Assembly: GCA_015698045.1 (NCBI GenBank)
Contig: BLAL01000297.1
Span: 1 to 64,000 of the forward strand
Length of the DNA stretch: 64,000 nucleotides
Direction: 5' to 3'
Source of the DNA: Rhizophagus clarus
Taxonomy: Eukaryota; Glomeromycota; Glomeromycetes; Glomerales; Glomeraceae
Shown: in pieces, positions 47,114-61,717 of the stretch
Layout of the letters: every line of letters begins with the position of its first letter
How positions within the stretch are numbered: position 1 is the stretch's first letter
The notes under the pieces: generated by a model
Told to the model about the DNA's origin: nothing
The model's input: only the letters and a program-made list of their open reading frames with translations
Databases searched by the model: none
Program-made: the position numbers and the translations under genes

Positions 47114-48062
47114 TTGTTTGTTCGAAAAAAAAAAAAAAAAAAAATTTATTATTAATTATTCTCTCTTTCTCTCTCCCTTACTCTTTCCGGATCTTTGGCT
47201 GAGGCGTATACTTTAAATCAAATCTGGTAATTTATTTTTTGTATCAACCTTAAAAAGGATATATTTCCTTTTAATTATTGGGGATTTGGGGAGTTTTTCC
47301 CCGTAAAAATCAACAAATTTACAGGTTAACTAAAACTTTTATAATGATAAATTATAAATACGACTTTTTTTTTTTTGCTCGAAACAAAAACAAAAAAAAA
47401 AAAAAAAAAAAAAGGTAATTATAAATTACCCAAATTCGATTCGAATAAAAGAAAAAAAGAAAAACGCCAAAATTTTTTTTCGTGATTTGAATATTTTGTT
47501 TTGATGTAAATAACAGATGTGTGCATGTGTGTGTAATTGTATGTTGTTTTTTTTTTCGCGTTTCTTTACCAAAATTGTTATTAGAAGTTCAAAGAATTTT
47601 TTACTGCGTATGTGTAAGGATGATTGATTTTATAATTGATTAAATAAATAAAAAAAAAAAAAAAATTTTGTCATTGTTATTATTAAGAATGAAATGAGTA
47701 TGTGTAACGCACAATTATTAATTATCGAATGCTTTGCGGATAATAATTTTCTTTTTTTATTACAAGCTTCATACAATTACAGTACATACATACATAAAGT
47801 ACTTACTGTTTATATTAGTATATGAATGTTTGAAACAACATCGGGAATGTAATTAAATTTCCATTTCAATATAATTATGATTTAATTAGTTGAATTAATT
47901 GATACAGTATAATAATAAAAATAAATAAAAATATATTCTGTTACTGCGGTACAATAAGATAAGAATATTTTTACCGCTGCGGTCGTGCGGCACTATCATC
48001 AAACGCTCCTAAATACAGTGAAACACTCTTTAAACACCTTGGTATATGACAATGCAGCATTA
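45896..48062. other. AT-rich intergenic region
   Basis: Mostly homopolymer-rich sequence, with blocks of over 15 A followed by over 15 T (for example 47,070-47,107). A short direct repeat GCGTGTCCAAAA occurs at 46,458 and 46,475, with another GTGTCC at 46,290. No gene seen. Confidence 0.5.
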
Positions 48063-49774
48063 TCAAACGTTCTTTAAAACGTCTGGAAAAACGCCGGCTT
48101 TATCCCAATTAATAACATTTTCAATGCTTGATTCATCTAAATCTTGAACTTCTCCTTGATAGGTTATAAAATAACTTTCAAATTTACTTGAAGCAGGATT
48201 AGCTAGAGGGGCTTCTTGTATAACATTGGAAATGAATTCGCCAGCTCTTCGAATACATACTTTTGATGATTCAACAGGAACGGCCTTTATTGTTCGAACG
48301 GAAAACAATAAACGTAATTAATGTGAGCAAACAATAAACGTGTTTAAATAAAGAAATTATTGTAATATACTTCATACCTGAAAAGAATGATACAATTCAT
48401 CATATAATTCAAGTACAACTTTTTTACTAGGAGATTTAAAACGAGAATTATCAAAATCAACTTCATATTTTGGTAAACGATACTTTTCTGGATTAGAAGC
48501 TCTATAAGCAAAATAAATTGCTTCATCACGCAATCGTTCAACATTTCCGGCAGTCTAAAAATATATATAATTACAGATTATTAAACTTTTTCAAATAATA
48601 ATTTCATCGATTCATACTTACAATTAACATTGGAGGTAAACCACCAAGTGATTCTGCCAACATAGGACTAACATAAGGAATACCTAATCCTTCATTTACA
48701 ATATAAAAATTAATGGATTGATCACCAATTCTTTTTAAAGAATCATCCCCGATTAACTTAATTTCAGGATTATGCCGAATTTTTCTCATAATATTACTTG
48801 TGCTTGTTCTAAAATCATGATAAGCAATTGAATTTGTATCCTTTGGAAATAAAAATCCTGGTAATTGTGGCAAAGAATCCAATTTATCTAAAGCTGGGTT
48901 AATAAATGATGGCATACTATGTGTTAAATCTAACCATGGACTCTAGTGAATATAGTGAATAATGAATATATTGGAAAGTGAGTATATAGTGAGTATAGTG
49001 AATATAATGACTGAATAGTTAATATAACTATTCGGAAAATAAAATGATTAAACGTACCCATCCAACTATACCGGATGGTAAAGGTAAACCTAAATCCCGT
49101 AACGCTAATCCTAATGAGATTGCCAATCCACCACCAGAACTTTCTCCGCTTAAAACTATCTGTTCTGGCTTGTAGGGTTTAAATCCACGATCTTTAGGAG
49201 GATCCATTAGATATAAATAAGTTGCTAAACTATCACATAACGCCGCAGGAAAAGGGTTCTGTGGTGCTAATCTGTAATCAATCGATAATATACGAGCACC
49301 AGACGTTTTTGATAAGTCGCAACATAATCGATGAGCCATTTTAGTATTTCCGGCAAAATAAGATCCTCCGTGTAAGTGTAGAACGATTTTTTCTTTTGCC
49401 CAATCACCTCCGTTCCAATTTTTATTCATAATTAAATCACCATTTATACCATTATTCGTAGGAGTTTTCCAAATTGGATCTATGGCAATAGTATAAGGTT
49501 TAATAAGTTTTTCAATATATGCTTGAGCATTGACTCTATATTTATGTGGAATAATTATTTCGTCTAATTTAAGATCAGAGGGAATTTTGTAAGATACGGG
49601 AAGAGATTGATTTTGTAAATACTCAATTGTAAATGTTTCCCAAATAAATGATTGAAATATGACTGCAGCTATATGAACTGATAAATCCCACGATTGTTGT
49701 GGGGGTCCATATATAAAATGTTTAAATATTGTTGAAATAACTAATGGAATACGTTTTGCAAAAAACAAAAACAT
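48063..49774 (-). CDS. Alpha/beta hydrolase, HSL-type esterase/lipase
   Basis: Four exons: 49058-49774, 48622-48942, 48378-48554, 48063-48284, all phase 0, giving 478 residues. An N-terminal hydrophobic segment (MFLFFAKRIPLVISTIFKHF) may anchor it. The oxyanion box is LHLHGGSYFAGN (HGG). The nucleophile elbow is VLSGESSGGGLAISL (GxSxG with ESSGG). The acid is expected in VERLRDEAIYF, where HSL proteins have 'LRDE', and the base in DELYHSFQ. This order matches hormone-sensitive-lipase/steryl-deacetylase (SAY1-like) enzymes, which cleave acyl or acetyl esters, often at the ER or lipid droplets. The substrate is unknown. The gene looks intact. Confidence 0.88.
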
Positions 49775-52700
49775 TTTTTGAAGGAGAGATTATGGATTAT
49801 TAGATTAATTTTTAGTTGGGTATATATATACATATTTTCCTTTCCTATGTGAAAGATATGTAACTGTATAACTTACAATTGTGAATGTGATATGAGAATA
49901 AAAGAAAATTAACAATTTTTTGCTCCAATCCATTTATGATCAAACTCAAAATCACACTAATTGAGTGACCGTCTAGACAATCATATTATAATCAATAATA
50001 TTCATATGTATTTACTTTCATAATCGCTTACATAATATTTTTTTTTTACCGATTCAATTTTTCTTTAACTCTTATGTAATCCTTTAACTAATTGATTTTG
50101 TTAGATAGAATAATATCGGATTCTATATGAAAAATTAAACTCTGGAATTCCAAAATAGTTAAACAGAGTTTAAAATTAACTATTTCAGGGAATTATATGT
50201 AAATACGATATAGATGCGCATATAAAGATGGAAAGGTTTATACCGCGGTAATGTCCTCCGTATCGAAATGCATTATTATCATCAACCATATTGGTAACAT
50301 CAAATGGCACTAAATTTACGTGAAATTGCTTTCAATTTGATAGTGGATAATTTAATATATCAGATATATTTTTCAATTTTTTTTTCTTTATCCTTTGGCG
50401 AGAATTTCGGGGATTTACCTATACAATCGGATTTTCCTGCAAATCTTTGTCTGATTACTTTTCGTAATATTTTATTAGGTTATATAATCTATTATATAAT
50501 ATTATATAAGGGAAAAAAAACAGTTTGTTTTAAAAGGCTTTTTAGCGTTACCTGCAGTGTAATCACTTGGCAAAATAAGGTGATATTCTTGACAATTATT
50601 TGTATAACGAATTTGATGAAATAAATTTGATTTACCGACTTCTCATTTAAGACCCTGTCACCTTACATAAATAATAATTTTCCGGTTTTTGTAATACACT
50701 GAACTAAAATATCTAAGACATTCAGAGTAACAATGAGACAATTTGGTTGAAACCAATTATCTTTTTCTGAAATACACAAACGTGTACTCGTTGATATCAT
50801 TGATATCTTTGTTTATATCAAATTGGAATAAACTCAAAGTATCATCATATATATACCATTGAGAAGTGAATATTTTCGCTTATCCAAACATGCAACTCGC
50901 CGAAGTTCTTTTAACATATACTAATTTTTATTATCGTTATAGTTAAGTTTAAAAAAAAAGCGGAGAATACGTTTATAGTATCATCGCAAGCGAAGATACA
51001 CAGTTACGTCAATTTTTATATTTATTATATTTATAAAGGATAATGATCAAGTATGTTATTTTATGATGATATTTCAACTCTTTTCTTTATTTTTTGATTA
51101 ACCTTCACTTTAATTTCGTTATAGTATGTCATTCAAGTTTCCATTCGCAAGTTCAGATCGAATTAAAATTGGAAATCTCTCGCAGGCATACATGTATTTG
51201 TGGCAGCATGAAATAATTTTCATCCACAGTAATATAATATACTAACATTATCCCAAACAATATATCAAAAAGCATTATTTAATATCTTTCTTTGTCAATT
51301 TATTAATACCATTCGCCGTGAATATTACATACAATAATTGGTTCTAATTTTAAAAGAGAATCATATATATATATGTTGGTTAGATGAACTCAACCACGCG
51401 TTTAATTTTACAGAAGGTAAACTTCTCTTGAATTTTCTTTTAAAAGTGTATGTTGAATAAATGAAAGATGATTGGACCTACTGAACAATAATTGACTCTT
51501 ACGTCCATTTTTATCTCTCCATTTTATTCGCTTTTCCTATTTATCCTTTTTTTTTTCTTTTCATGATATTTAAGCACGTTTAAATCTCCTGGTGCATTTT
51601 CGGGATCAATAATTCTATATAGAGAATATGATTAAGAACATTGATCCATGCCTGGATAAACTGAAAATCTGGATATGAGTTGTAGTTTTGGACAAAATAT
51701 TTCCGAAATTAACTGAACAACTAATTGTAGTATTCGATCTTGCGCATATAATGGTAGAACTGAAATTTAAAATAACTTTTATCATAAGTTAACAATCTTC
51801 ATCCAGATCAAAGCACTATTAAAATGGGAGTATAAGAAATTGAGGAAAAAGGAATCAAATAATTTAAAGTTAATAGATGAGGACCCCCAATAAGAATATA
51901 TACTGTAATAAGATTTCACGCGCTTAATGAATAAAAAATTTAATTCAATTTTATAGAGGATAACCTTCGCCTAACTTTTCCTTTAAAAGCATAATGCTTT
52001 AATAATCTTAGAAGATCTTAAGTAGAATTGTATGATTTCTTTGGTTAAATGGAAAAGAATAAATCTTTGAAGAAGATATTTGTTGGTATTGCTCATTTTG
52101 CGTGTTTCCTATACATAGATTTATACGGTGGAATTTTGTTTTTATAGTTAACAAATAGTGCATAATAAAAATATATATATATATTTCCATTACCTTCACG
52201 TTAAATTTTACAATGGGATAATTATTATTTAATTATTGGGTGGTAACAGTATATAAGATACAAGAATCAGTAGTAAATTGTTTCGTGAAGAAATAATGAA
52301 TCGTCCATCCTTCAAGTTCGATAGCGAGAAATATAAGTGGTGACGGCACATAGGGTACAAGAATCAGTAGTAAGCTGTTTCTTAAAGAATTAATGAATCG
52401 CCATCTTTCATGTTTGATGGCAAAATAACATGCTAATGTTGTATTAGTTTTATCTTGAAAGTCTGTATATCAGAAATGCTAGAAGTATTTAGCCATAAAT
52501 CCAATTAATAGAAATCTAAATTTTCGCTAATTATATAACAATTAATATATTCCAACAGAATTTTAAGCCAAATTAATCTGATGACTCCAAAGACCACAAG
52601 ACGGAAATTGTTTTATTATGGTGTACCTTGAATTATGAATTTGTAACATTTGGCCAAATTTACCTGCAAATTATTTATAATGAGAACCTGTTACAATTAA

Positions 52701-52841
52701 AATTATAATGACAACGTGACAATTATACATAAATTCGGTTTCAAATTTTCCATATAAAAATACCATTTATACAGTACTGTTTAATAAATTTTCATTTTTC
52801 ATCGATTTGAATTTAGATTAAAGTAATAGAAAGTAGAAACA
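49775..52841. other. Intergenic region
   Basis: 3.1 kb without a convincing gene. A 106-codon plus-strand frame at 50,304-50,624 is hydrophobic and AT-driven, and I do not accept it. A two-copy repeat lies at 52.24-52.43 kb. Confidence 0.45.
52237..52430. repeat. Two-copy tandem duplication, about 98 bp
   Basis: Both copies run GGTGGTAACAG or GGTGACGGCAC, then ATAC/GTACAAGAATCAGTAGTAA, TGTTTC, AATGAATCG and a CATCYTTCA block. Copies start at about 52,237 and 52,335. Confidence 0.8.
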
Positions 52842-53864
52842 ATGTTAGAAAAACCATTCTTAAGGCTTCTCGTCTTCCTGACTTGTTTATTACCTGCAGT
52901 ATCTGCAAGGTTACCACTTTCTGATATGTTTAATTTTGGAATAAAGGAATACGTTCCTTACATCACCATCAGTGCGATTTTTCTATTCACAATGATTCCA
53001 ATACATAAAAAACTTAGAGATTTGAGAATAATAATTTTTAGAAACTTGGAATGGTCCTTATGTTGGTTTTTTCCGCCCGTATTCTTTTACATGACTGAGG
53101 GTTTCAACAAGAAGACAATAACTTTGATATGCTACGGCGGTTTAACAATTGTGTTAGGGATTATATTTCAATTATTTAAACTAATTTTCAAATTTACAAA
53201 AACGTCTGATTCTCGTAAAAAACTTATTAAGATCTATTGCATAATCTTATTGGCTCTTGAGTTAATAATGATTAGTTTTCCATCTGTATTCACTTACGCA
53301 GCAGAAGGATTCAGCACAACAACAATAGTTGCCATGAGTATTAGTTGCGTAATATTCGTGATAATTATATTACTAATAATAATAAGACAAACAAATGTCA
53401 AGACTATTAATACATTAGAATCATCAATTAAAAATTCATTAATAGGATCTTATTTTTATTTATTCACTTTAGTGATGAACATTTTAATATTTTCGATCTG
53501 GGGTTTAATTATTTACTTGACAGTAATTTTTTTTAATACTGATTTCGATGCTAAATTTCATATTCCAGTTTTAGTTATTAATTTAATAATAGTATTGTGT
53601 TTTTCTTGTTGCGAAGGTTATGGATTATTATTATGTATTATAGGTGGAATAGATTATTACATTTTTTTTTATAATTTATTAAAAGTAGCCAATCCAGTTT
53701 CACTTTTATTGTTCTGGATAGTTTTATGGTTTATTTTATTTAATATTTATTTCGCTATTGAAGGTATTGAAGGTATTATTAAAGGTACGGACATCGAGGA
53801 AGATGAATTAGAATTTGAAACTGATATTTTAAATTACATTGCTAATCGATTATTTATTAATTAA
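52842..53864 (+). CDS. Polytopic membrane protein of unknown function
   Basis: A single-exon 340-residue protein. The N-terminus looks like a cleavable signal (FLRLLVFLTCLLPAVSA, then RLPLS). Some eight hydrophobic segments follow, for example YITISAIFLFTMIPI, LICYGGLTIVLGIIF, VFVIIILLII-like and LLLFWIVLWFILFNI. An internal repeat links residues 77-94 and 146-163: FPxVFxYxxEGFxxxTI occurs twice at the end of a membrane segment. A Cys-containing FSCCEGYGLLLCIIGG lies in the C-terminal half. The tail is acidic (IEEDELEFE). I do not recognise a family. It is 215 bases upstream of the listerin gene on the same strand. Confidence 0.8.
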   Translation: MLEKPFLRLLVFLTCLLPAVSARLPLSDMFNFGIKEYVPYITISAIFLFTMIPIHKKLRDLRIIIFRNLEWSLCWFFPPVFFYMTEGFNKKTITLICYGGLTIVLGIIFQLFKLIFKFTKTSDSRKKLIKIYCIILLALELIMISFPSVFTYAAEGFSTTTIVAMSISCVIFVIIILLIIIRQTNVKTINTLESSIKNSLIGSYFYLFTLVMNILIFSIWGLIIYLTVIFFNTDFDAKFHIPVLVINLIIVLCFSCCEGYGLLLCIIGGIDYYIFFYNLLKVANPVSLLLFWIVLWFILFNIYFAIEGIEGIIKGTDIEEDELEFETDILNYIANRLFIN

Positions 53865-54078
53865 TGTATTCAGTTTGTTAATAAAAAATATAAATTTTTT
53901 AACATTGTCCTAACTGATAACGTTTTTCGATTGAACGCAGTATTTTGTGATCTGCGAAATGATTGACAATTGTAACACATGCATACAGCGTTGATGATGA
54001 TATAAATTTTCAGATTAAAAAATCTTCTTTAACCGTTAAAAAACAAAATTTGACTTCATTTGGCGCAGTTATTGAAAT

Positions 54079-57000
54079 ATGGGAAAATCGAAGAATAAAC
54101 CTCGAGTTAAAGGAAATGCACAACCAGCAAGTAGCAGGTTTGTTTCAAAGTTTATATACTTTTTAGATCTTATTTCTTGTTTAAATTTTTTTTTTCTCAT
54201 TTTTATTTAGTCGAGCTGCTGAGATCATTTCAACTAGTGGTCAAGCGCCAGTTCAAAATTTGGGAGGTTTTGCACAGTTTTTGAGCGGAACAGCATTCTC
54301 AAGCACATCAACTTTTGCAACAAGGGATATAGATAGTGCTATTAGCAATACAACTCTCGATCCCGGGTTGGTTCTTATACTTAAAAGGTTATCTAAACGT
54401 GATCCTACCACTAAACTAAAGGCATTAGAAGAACTCGAAGCATATTTGAAAAGTAAAGAAAGTAATGAGAATGAATTGACAGGAATTCTTGATTTATGGG
54501 TAAATATTCGTTAGGATTCTTACGATTTGATTTGACAAAAAAAACGACTTAATAGTTTGGTTATTAATTCATATACAGGCGAAATTGTTTGTTAAATTGG
54601 GAATTGACGTAGATCGTAGAATTAGATATGCTACATTTTCTTGTCATCTTATTATAGTGAAAATAATAAAAAAACGAATCGCACCTTTTCTAAAAGAAAT
54701 TCTTCCCGTTTGGATTATTTCTTTATTTGATCAAAGTAAAGATGTTGCTAGGATAGCCAATGAATCATTTCAGGTTGGTCCTTAGTAGAAGTAATTTTGT
54801 TAGCATAAGGTTAGGAAAGTTAATTTATTTTGGACGTTTTAGGCAGCTTTCCCACCTGAAAAACGAGCTGACGTTCTGGTTTTTGGACAGGAAGAAATAT
54901 TGTCTTATATTACAGAGATGATTTTGTATAAAACTCCTGAAACGCTAAGTGGGTTTCTTCAAACCTTATTATTATCATTGAAAAAAAGATATTTAATTAC
55001 ATATCATCATAATGAATTAGAAGTAAGATTTATAATAAATATATCCTCTTCTAACATTAGGTGATCCCCGATTCACATCAAAAGAAGACATGGACTCTAA
55101 ATATCTTAGAGTTGTTGCAAGTTCATATTATGCACTTGCCCATATTATAGGTCAACTAAAAGAGGACGAATTGGAAAAAAGCGCACAACAATATAATAAT
55201 TTGTTTGATAATAATAAATTTTGGGCGAATTTGTCTAATGATAATTCAGTTGTTCGGAAATCTTGCTATAGTTTAATAAGAGCTTTGGTGAATAGATGGC
55301 CATGTAAGAATATAGAATATATGTTCAATTGGAAATTGATATTTTTTTTTTGCTTGTTTTAAGATATTTAGATTATATTATCATCATTTTTTTTTTTTTT
55401 TTCTTATAATATTAGCTGAAATTGAGAAACGATTAGAGATGTTTAGTAATACATATTTAATGAAAGTTTTTAACGATAAAGATACAAGTGTTCATGGAGA
55501 TCTATGGGATTCTCTTCTTATATTTACCAGACGTAGGTTCATATTATAAATTTTTGATTTCACATAATATATATTTTTATATTTGCTTACATATGTAATA
55601 TTTGCTTATAGAATTTCCTGAGTCTTGGTTAATAGCTAGTAAAAAAAAGCCAATGCTACCAAAATTATATAATTTTCTCCGATCTGGTGCTTATGGTTCA
55701 GTGAATGTTTCATATCCAAGTATATTAGCATTAATCGGTCATTTGCCTCAAGAGGTTTGTGAAATAATGTTAATTTGATAATTATAGATTATAAACAGAA
55801 TATATTTGTATAGAAATTTTAAGATTTGGTTTACCATTGTTTTTAGCTAATAGATTCTGATCCAAAATTCTATGAAGAATTTTTTTCGAATTTTTGGAAA
55901 GGTCTACTAAGTCCTACCATTGATCGATCTAATTCTAACGTATTTCTAAAGGCATATAGTGAATGTTTAGTATATTGTATCATTAAGTTAGGGTGAGCTT
56001 AATTCTATTAATTTTTCTTTTTTCCACTTAAGAATCTTTAATCTTTCTTACTGATATTACTATACTAAATTTGTCTAGAAAGTTAGAAAATGAGGAAAAA
56101 CAGATTTTTGTTGTTGAAAATAAATTTTTTGGATTAATTGAGGATTATTTAGTGGCATTTAAGGTGAATGTAAGAAGATTTGTAATATTGGTATTCTAAT
56201 GTATTATCTAATAATAATATGTTATATTAATAATTTTACTTATGATTTTAGTCTAATACCAAATTTCAAACGGAACAAATGTGTTCTACCATAGCAATAC
56301 ATGTCTCCATATTGTTTTCCAAGTTACAAGGAACAGGTTTGTTATTTGTTAATAAATTATTATTATTATTTTAATATGTTTAGCGCGGTGCGGTGAAGTG
56401 AGTGAAATATATCAAATCTTCTATTTAATTTTTTTTTAGGCGCATTAAAGGTTTTATCTGAAAAGCTTGAGGAACTTGTTGCACGAGTTATAACTAATGG
56501 AACTGTTCCTAATCCTGGTCCCAACGTTGAGGAGGACTATATTGAATTCTCTCAAAGATTTTCAAGTCTCCTTGTTTCATTGATGCCAAACCTGGAAGAT
56601 CAACAAGAAAATAATGAACTTTATACTATGGTTTGTGTAATTGTAACTTTATTACAATCTCAATAAATTGGTAATTAATTTGCAATTTTATTTAGGTGAC
56701 AACTCTAATAAATAAGAATTTCTGCTTGGCATTAAATAGATGCAAAGAGAATAATGGTATATGAGCTTTAATTTATATATTCTATCAATTTAGTTTAACT
56801 CAGAATATATGTGTCTAAAATATTTATTTAATATTCGATCAAAAGGTTTTTCTTTAGGATTAAATCTTTTATTGCTAAATTTGGCGAAGAATTTTCCCAA
56901 CATTATTTTTAACCACTCAACTACCAAACAGGTATAGATCTATGTAAATACATTATTATCATGTTTTTATCATATTGAATAAATATTTTTAATAATAACA

Positions 57001-60000
57001 ATAATAGGCATTAGACAATTTTATCGAAACCACATTTAATAATCTTGTTACAAATTGCCCGTTAAGTGCACTTGGCTATTTATTTGAATTCTTTTCGATA
57101 TATCTAACTTATGCACAAGAATCGCAAGTTCAGAAAAGATGGCATGATCTCATTCGAACTTTATTAGAATTCGATGAGTTAAAGAAAAAACTTGAACGTG
57201 TTCATCCTTTAATAACCAAAGTGAGTCGTAATATTCTTTTTTTTTTTTTTGCAATATGTACTTAATTAAATCAAGTATTCTTGGCTAATTTAATTTGGTA
57301 TAGGCTTCTAATATTAAACCTTCAGGTTCATTGATCAATGATCAATTTAATGAATTCCTAATATTTCTCATGAATGAGTTATTTAATGATAAAATTGATG
57401 CAACCACGAAAGAGTCAATTGAATATGTATTAGAAATCTCGCTTTTATCCAAAGGTAATTTGCTAAAAATATATTGATATTTAAAATTATTGGTTATAAC
57501 TAACTTTGATAATTTATAATTTAATTATTTTCTACTTATAAGTTTCTTTATTGGATCAAAAGACTAAGTTGGAGATTATTAGTCACTTTTCGAAAGCAAT
57601 TGTTACCTTTGCACATTCTTATTACGTTATTACTGAAGATTCCGTAATTCGCGATGATGTTATAATTTTGATTTTGCGTATTTTCACAAAATTATGTGAC
57701 GATTTGCAATCCATGGAAATTTTATTGGAATCCCATTTATTACCAATTTCTTGGGCAATTTTTGAATTAACTTTTGTAGAGACTCATGAAGGTTCTGATT
57801 CAAAAGTTTTTAAAGATATTGAACCATTAGTTCAAAATTGTTGGAATCAACTTTCAGATACTTGTCGAACTCATCATAAAGAAGATGTGGTGTTTAATCA
57901 CATTTCTCAGAAGATCAAAGAATCTATTTTAAATATTCAATATGCTGTCAGGTAATTAAGGCTTTGTTTTTTCATGTATTGGATTCTTAGTGATTATCAG
58001 ATAATTAATGTGCTGATTACTTTTTTAGTCCCACAAATTTTGCACAACGTGTTATTAAATTATGTACAAGTCTTTATCAACATGAAAGTGCGATTTCACA
58101 GGAGCTCATTGCGCCTTTCCTTCTTAGCGATAAAGAATGGCGTCAACTCAGTGAACCTTTGTTAAATTCATTTGTTGATCCTTCTTTAAGTATTATTGAT
58201 CCAATGATATTTATTACTTCTAATGAGGAGAAGCAAGCTGATAACCGTTTTGAGACTCAGTCTAACATATATGATACCTATGGATTAAGTTCTTATGCGC
58301 GGTTAGGTTTATTTGTGATAGAATTAATAAACAAGATTGGTACGACGTCATTCTTTTGTACCAAGGATGTTGGAGATTCGTCGATCGATGTAGAAAATAA
58401 AGGATTGACTCATTGGGTGCTTTCAGAGCTATTATTGATACATGTTTTATGCACTGATATTTATCGGTCACGTAAGAAAGGACACCATCTTTGGGATGCA
58501 ACCATTACCGAAGAAAGTAATTATCATGGGTTTGAAGCATTCCTTGTAGAGTTTTATACGATATTAAAACAATATGTGAAATATATGATACAAAATTCGT
58601 CCATAAATTTAAAATCACTTGCGACAAACATGAAGTCCGCAAATATTTCTGAACAATGCCCAATAATTGATTTATCAAGTTTATTTATTGATATTTTGAG
58701 GCGTTCACATGGAAAATATTCGTATTGTTGGGCAAGAACTTTGCATATCTTGTTAACAATTATCTTAAAAGAACTAGATATGACAATTGTTGATGCAGAA
58801 GAATTTTTTGAAATTATTGAATTGGAATCTTCTAATTGTAAGTTTGAGTAATGGTTCTTACTTAAATCATATAATTCCGCAATTTTTTTTATATGTTTTA
58901 TTAATCAAGAAAGATCAATCATTAGATAATCTCGCCACTAAAATGGCCACGATCTTGTCATTAAAACAATTCATTGAAACTTCTAGCAAATTCAAAAATT
59001 TTCAGAATAATTTGGTTAATAAGTTATGCAATTTAAATGCAACTGATATTTTCATTACAGACACAAATAAAGGTATCATTTTCGTTAATTAATGTTCAGT
59101 TGTCAACATTATATTCAGATTATTGATATTATTTTACCTTATTTTAAGGACAAGATTATTTATACCTTTTGACAATTAGCACAACAAGAGATGATGAGTA
59201 CTTCCTGGCTCCAAAACGTGCCATAAACTTGTTGGAATGTATATCGAAATGGCATGATGCTGAGGGTGCTAAACTATTGTTTGACCCTAAATATGCCCAT
59301 ATTCAAATTCAAATTTCGCGTCTTTTTATCTCTATCATTTCACAAATACAAAATTCTCAAGAATCGTATTGGGATTTTATTTTCCAGTGTCTCCAGAATT
59401 GGCTAAAAGTAATTATTTTTTTTTTTTTGCTTGTCTTCTTTGTGTAATTTCTAATCTAAATTATTTAATATGTAGGAAAATGGTCATTTGGCACTTCGAT
59501 ATGAAGCAATTTGTTTATTCTGTCGTTTAACTTCTTTGTTTGAAACTTTAGCTAAGTCCGACAAGGTAGCTTAATGTGAATTTATATGTACTTATAATAG
59601 ATGTTTATTTTTACGTCTTAAATTAATGATTAATTTATTAAATGTAGTTTGGATCTGAAGTCACATCAGATGAAGGTTTATATAAATGTTTCTCTCTATA
59701 TAAACCAATAATAGATGAACAACTCTCATATTTCTTTTTCCAAGAAAAAGGTATATTTATTATTATTAAAATTTTTTTTAGTCTTAATTTTATATTAATA
59801 TTGCATGAATTTTTATATAAAGATCATCAGAAAGAAACTTTATCAGAACAGTACAGTGAATACTTAGAAATCTTGTGTGAATCATGTCAGGATTTGTCTA
59901 AACCGTTGTTAATTAATAAAAAGGATGAGGTATTGTTATTAACGTCATTATTTAATCCATAACTTTTTCTTTCTTTTCTTTCGAAATACTTAATGTTTAT

Positions 60001-61686
60001 AATATTAATGTTTAATTTAGCTATATTCCTTGTTCACTGTGCCTCATGATGGAATTCAAAAATGTTCCTTTAAGCATCTTCATGTCTTAATTGTACAAAA
60101 GATAATGAGATTATCGGAAGAATTAGAATTTACGGATGGTCCATATATATTCAATTAATGATGTGTGAAGCATGCTACTTAATGTATTGCATTTTTACTT
60201 AACATATTTTTTATTATATTAATAGGCGAAACACTAAGTGTGCAATTTGATAAGGAATTGATATCCTTAATTATACAGACACATGATACCCACTCAGCAA
60301 ATACTGATATCTTTGTAAGAATTATTGTTGTTTTTTCCCGACATATTTAATATATTTTGTGTGTTTATTCTCACATTTCTTATCGCTTTGTTTATTAGAC
60401 CGCACACAAGATATTCGGATATTTACTTGGTTGGATGCTTGTCTTTGATCACTTTGAATATGCGGTATATAATTCTTGGATGATTATCTAATTTTCATTA
60501 ATTGATTTTTATCTTATTAAAAATTTCTTTTGTTCACAATTAGTCATTTAAAGTTAAATCACAACTTGTATCGTATCTTAAAGAATCAGATATAACGTCG
60601 AATTTATTCACGTTTATATTCGATACGTTAGGATTGTCTGGATCTAACAAACCATATGACCTATCAAAATGGGATATATCTGAATTTTACATTGAAGGTA
60701 ATATTTGATTTAAATATATATTTTTTTTTAAAAATTTCATCGTTAATCTTCGATTTTATTTTATTAGGTTTTGAAATTCAACATAGTTTTGAGCTTGGAT
60801 TTTCTTTGCTTTGCGCACATCTGTATTATCGCTCATTAAAGCATATATCATCAATTGTGAGGTATATAATTAGAATTTTAGTTGCATATTAGACTGTTAT
60901 CGTTAACAAAATTTTACTTAATTATAATAGTATATGGTGGTCAGAATGCAAAAAACGGCAATTAACTATTGCCATTGACAGGTATTTAAAAAAAATTCAT
61001 TATACTAAATTCTTACATATTCAATTATTGATGATCATTTATCAAATTAGCTATACGGAAAAATATTTCAGTCCAATCATAATCCAAAATCAACTTGAAA
61101 TGCTCCAAAGTAAAGATGTTAAATCACAATTAGAAGATGAAAAATTCTCGATAAGGGTTGCTCGTAGTTCAAATGAAGTAATTGCTTCATATATTGTTGA
61201 TGAATATGTTATGGAAATTAGCATTAAAATGCCAGTTAATTTCCCATTGCGTCAAGCAGAATTTAACACCTTGGAAAGAATTGGTACATCAGAAGTTGCA
61301 GATCTTAGATGGGCGAAATTGCCTGTTCAAACCGTGGTTAACTCTCGGGTAATTTGTTTATTTATTAAATCAATGTGCGATACAGTATTTATCTCAACAA
61401 ATTATAATTTTTTTTTTTTTTATTTTTGTGTAGAATGGTAATTTGGAAGTTGCTTTGAATTTATTTAAAAATAACATAAATCTTCGATTCAAGGGAGTTG
61501 AAGATTGTCCCATATGTTATTCTGTTGTAAGTCTTGATGATAGATCTTTGCCAACTAAAAAATGTAGTACTTGCAAGAATAAATTCCATGCATCTTGTCT
61601 TTATAAAGTAAGTTTATTATGTTATCCCTCACTTCCTTTATCTCTCTACTATTATATTTAATACTAATTTTATATCATTTTTCCTT

Positions 61687-61717
<31 letters not shown>

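Noticed and set aside
50304-50624. 106-codon hydrophobic frame
   Set aside because: The composition is what AT-rich random sequence gives (Phe, Ile, Leu, Tyr), with no motif or context.
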